A DNA stretch of 13,904 nt from Solirubrobacteraceae bacterium (GTDB lineage: Bacteria > Actinomycetota > Thermoleophilia > Solirubrobacterales > Solirubrobacteraceae), in the NCBI GenBank assembly GCA_025935735.1, contig JAICUS010000097.1, positions 1 to 13,904 on the forward strand, given 5' to 3'. Both the position numbers and the translations under genes were made by a program. Every line of letters starts with the position of its first letter. Within the stretch, counting starts at the first letter, position 1. The notes beneath the pieces were generated by a model, which was not told where the DNA came from, made no database searches, and saw only the letters and a program-made list of their open reading frames with translations. Below, in pieces: positions 12,468 to 13,904 of the stretch.

Positions 12468-13904
12468 TCGACACGCCCCGCGAGCCCGTCACCGACACCT
12501 ACCACGGCGTCGAGGTCGTCGACGAGTACCGCTGGCTCGAGGATGAGCGCTCGGAGGCGACGCGGGAGTGGACCGCCGCGCAGGACGCCCAAGCGCGCGC
12601 GTACCTCGCGGCGCTGCCGTCCCGCGACGCCATCCGGCGCCGGGCCGAGGAGATCCTCGCGGTCGAGTCGACGGCCTATGACGGCGTGACGCTCGGCGGC
12701 GCGACGTACTTCGCGCTCAAGACGCAGCCGCCGCTCCAGCAGCCGTTCCTCGTCGCGCTCGACGGGCTCGACGACACCGCCGGCGAGCGCGTGCTGGTCG
12801 ACCCCAACGCGCTCGACGCGTCGGGCGCCACCACGATCGACTGGTACCGCCCGTCGCCCGACGGCTCGCGGGTCGCGGTCTCGCTCTCCGAGCACGGGAC
12901 CGAGGACGGCACCGTGTACGTGTACGACGTGGCGAGCGGCGAGGTCGCCGACGGGCCGCTGCCGCACGTCAACTCCGGCACCGCGGGCGGCTCGCTGGCC
13001 TGGCGCGCGGACTCCGGCGGGTTCTGGTGCACCTGGCACGCCGCGCCGGGGACCGTCCCGGACGCGGACCTCGGCTTCTATCAGGAGATCTGGTTCCACG
13101 CGCTCGGCACGCCGGACGGCCGCCGCGAGCTCGCGGGCGTCTTCGCCGACGACCGGATCGCCGAGAACTTCCTCTCCGTCTCACCCGACGGGCGCTGGGT
13201 GCTGGACCTCGTCCAGAAGGGCGACGGCGGCGAGTGGCAGGTCTTCGTGCGCCGGCAGGAGGGCGACGCCGACTGGCGGATGGTGGCCGACCTCGGCGAC
13301 GAGTGCGTCGGCGCGGTGTTCGGCGGCCGGTCGCTGTTCCTGCTCTCGCTGCGCGACGCGCCGCGCGGGCAGGTGCTGCGGCTGGAGCTGGGCGACGCCG
13401 TGACCGTGGCCGACGCGACGGTGGCCGTCCCGCAGGGCGAGCTGGCCATCGAGGAGATCGCGGCCACGGACGCCCGGCTGTGGGTGGTGGAGATCGACGG
13501 CGGCCCGTCGCGCATCCGGGCCCTCGACCACGCCGGGAACGCGCTGGCGGACGTGCCGCTGCCGCCGGTCAGCGCGATCGACCGGCCGGTGGCGCTCGGC
13601 TCGCGCGCGGTCGCCTGGGCGCTGGAGACGTTCGTCTCGCCCCGCTCGTGGTGGGTGCACGGCGACGACGACACCGAGCCGCGCCGCACCGCGCTGGACA
13701 CGCACACGCCGGTCGACTTCGCCGGCATCGAGGTCGAGCGTGTGACCGCGACCTCCAAGGACGGCACCCGGGTGCCCATCACGCTCCTGTACCGCGCGGG
13801 CACGCCCAAGGACGGCTCGGCCCCGGCGATCCTCTACGGCTACGGCGGCTACGCGGTCTCGCTCAAGCCGTCCTTCCAGCCGTCGCGGCTGCTGTGGCTC
13901 GAGC
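12464..13904 (+). CDS. Prolyl oligopeptidase family serine peptidase (S9A), N-terminal part
   Basis: The first 480 residues of a prolyl oligopeptidase-type enzyme; the frame is open at the right edge. DTYHGVEVVDEYRWLED (about 11-27) is the characteristic N-terminus of the S9A family. Repeating WYRPSPDGSRVAVSLSE, LAWRADSGGFW and FLSVSPDGRWVLDLV units are blades of the seven-bladed propeller that gates the active site. TSKDGTRVPITLLYR and then ILYGYGGYAVSLKPSF mark entry into the catalytic alpha/beta hydrolase domain. The Ser, Asp and His of the triad lie beyond the window. No signal peptide, so probably cytoplasmic, cutting short proline-containing peptides. I chose ATG 12464 from the family N-terminus; an in-frame ATG at 12347 would add 39 residues of poor coding composition. 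Family members are about 700 residues long. It is divergent from the AraC-VOC unit. Confidence 0.92.
   Translation, partial: MIDTPREPVTDTYHGVEVVDEYRWLEDERSEATREWTAAQDAQARAYLAALPSRDAIRRRAEEILAVESTAYDGVTLGGATYFALKTQPPLQQPFLVALDGLDDTAGERVLVDPNALDASGATTIDWYRPSPDGSRVAVSLSEHGTEDGTVYVYDVASGEVADGPLPHVNSGTAGGSLAWRADSGGFWCTWHAAPGTVPDADLGFYQEIWFHALGTPDGRRELAGVFADDRIAENFLSVSPDGRWVLDLVQKGDGGEWQVFVRRQEGDADWRMVADLGDECVGAVFGGRSLFLLSLRDAPRGQVLRLELGDAVTVADATVAVPQGELAIEEIAATDARLWVVEIDGGPSRIRALDHAGNALADVPLPPVSAIDRPVALGSRAVAWALETFVSPRSWWVHGDDDTEPRRTALDTHTPVDFAGIEVERVTATSKDGTRVPITLLYRAGTPKDGSAPAILYGYGGYAVSLKPSFQPSRLLWLE

Noticed and set aside
12295..12498. N-terminal extension of the AraC frame
   Set aside because: Ser/Arg/Ala-rich, overlaps the divergent peptidase start and is absent from the AraC domain; the homology begins near 12294.

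Overview
This is a very GC-rich window (third codon positions are almost all G or C) in which most of the sequence is coding. Its families are typical of high-GC Actinobacteria: a large LuxR regulator with an ATPase domain, a BTAD/SARP-type regulator fused to a hydrolase and a cyclase-like domain, an ArsR-SRPBCC fusion with DUF899, and a small AraC next to a VOC gene. The mix looks to me like the Thermoleophilia/Solirubrobacterales side of the phylum, but that placement is inference. I see no tRNA, rRNA, CRISPR array, transposase or phage gene.

Layout, left to right. The window opens in the 3' part of an amidohydrolase gene (YtcJ-like), followed on the same strand by a SAM-dependent methyltransferase and a 957-residue LuxR-family ATPase regulator. 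A 268-base gap follows. It is unusually structured: a 14-bp inverted repeat spanning about 110 bases, a 12-bp palindrome, a five-codon upstream ORF with a perfect Shine-Dalgarno, and a 14-bp GC-rich hairpin. All of this precedes an MFS efflux-type transporter. The transporter's last codons carry a consensus-like promoter and the first of two tandem operators for the next operon, an ArsR-SRPBCC fusion translationally coupled to a DUF899 thioredoxin-like protein. Converging on it is a minus-strand gene for a winged-helix/BTAD/alpha-beta hydrolase/degenerate cyclase fusion. Its 5' region is shared with a divergent two-gene operon, metallo-beta-lactamase-fold hydrolase plus DsrE-like protein, and holds three tandem 11-bp repeats like SARP/BTAD binding sites. 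Next, on the minus strand, come a lipoprotein of the endonuclease/exonuclease/phosphatase fold and an AraC-VOC pair. The window ends in a divergent prolyl oligopeptidase gene that runs off the right edge, preceded by a possible 31-codon membrane peptide or gene remnant.

The genes do not form one obvious pathway. They read as a run of small regulator-plus-effector modules: LuxR ATPase (target unknown), ArsR fusion with DUF899, BTAD fusion probably controlling itself and/or the MBL-DsrE pair, and AraC with VOC. The best leads are in the control regions: the tandem ArsR operators that fill a promoter spacer and overlap the start codon, the 11-bp repeats between the BTAD gene and the MBL operon, and the short-ORF-plus-hairpin leader of the MFS gene. 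Several starts lack a good ribosome binding site and lie 6 to 10 bases after a -10-like box, so leaderless mRNAs may be common here.
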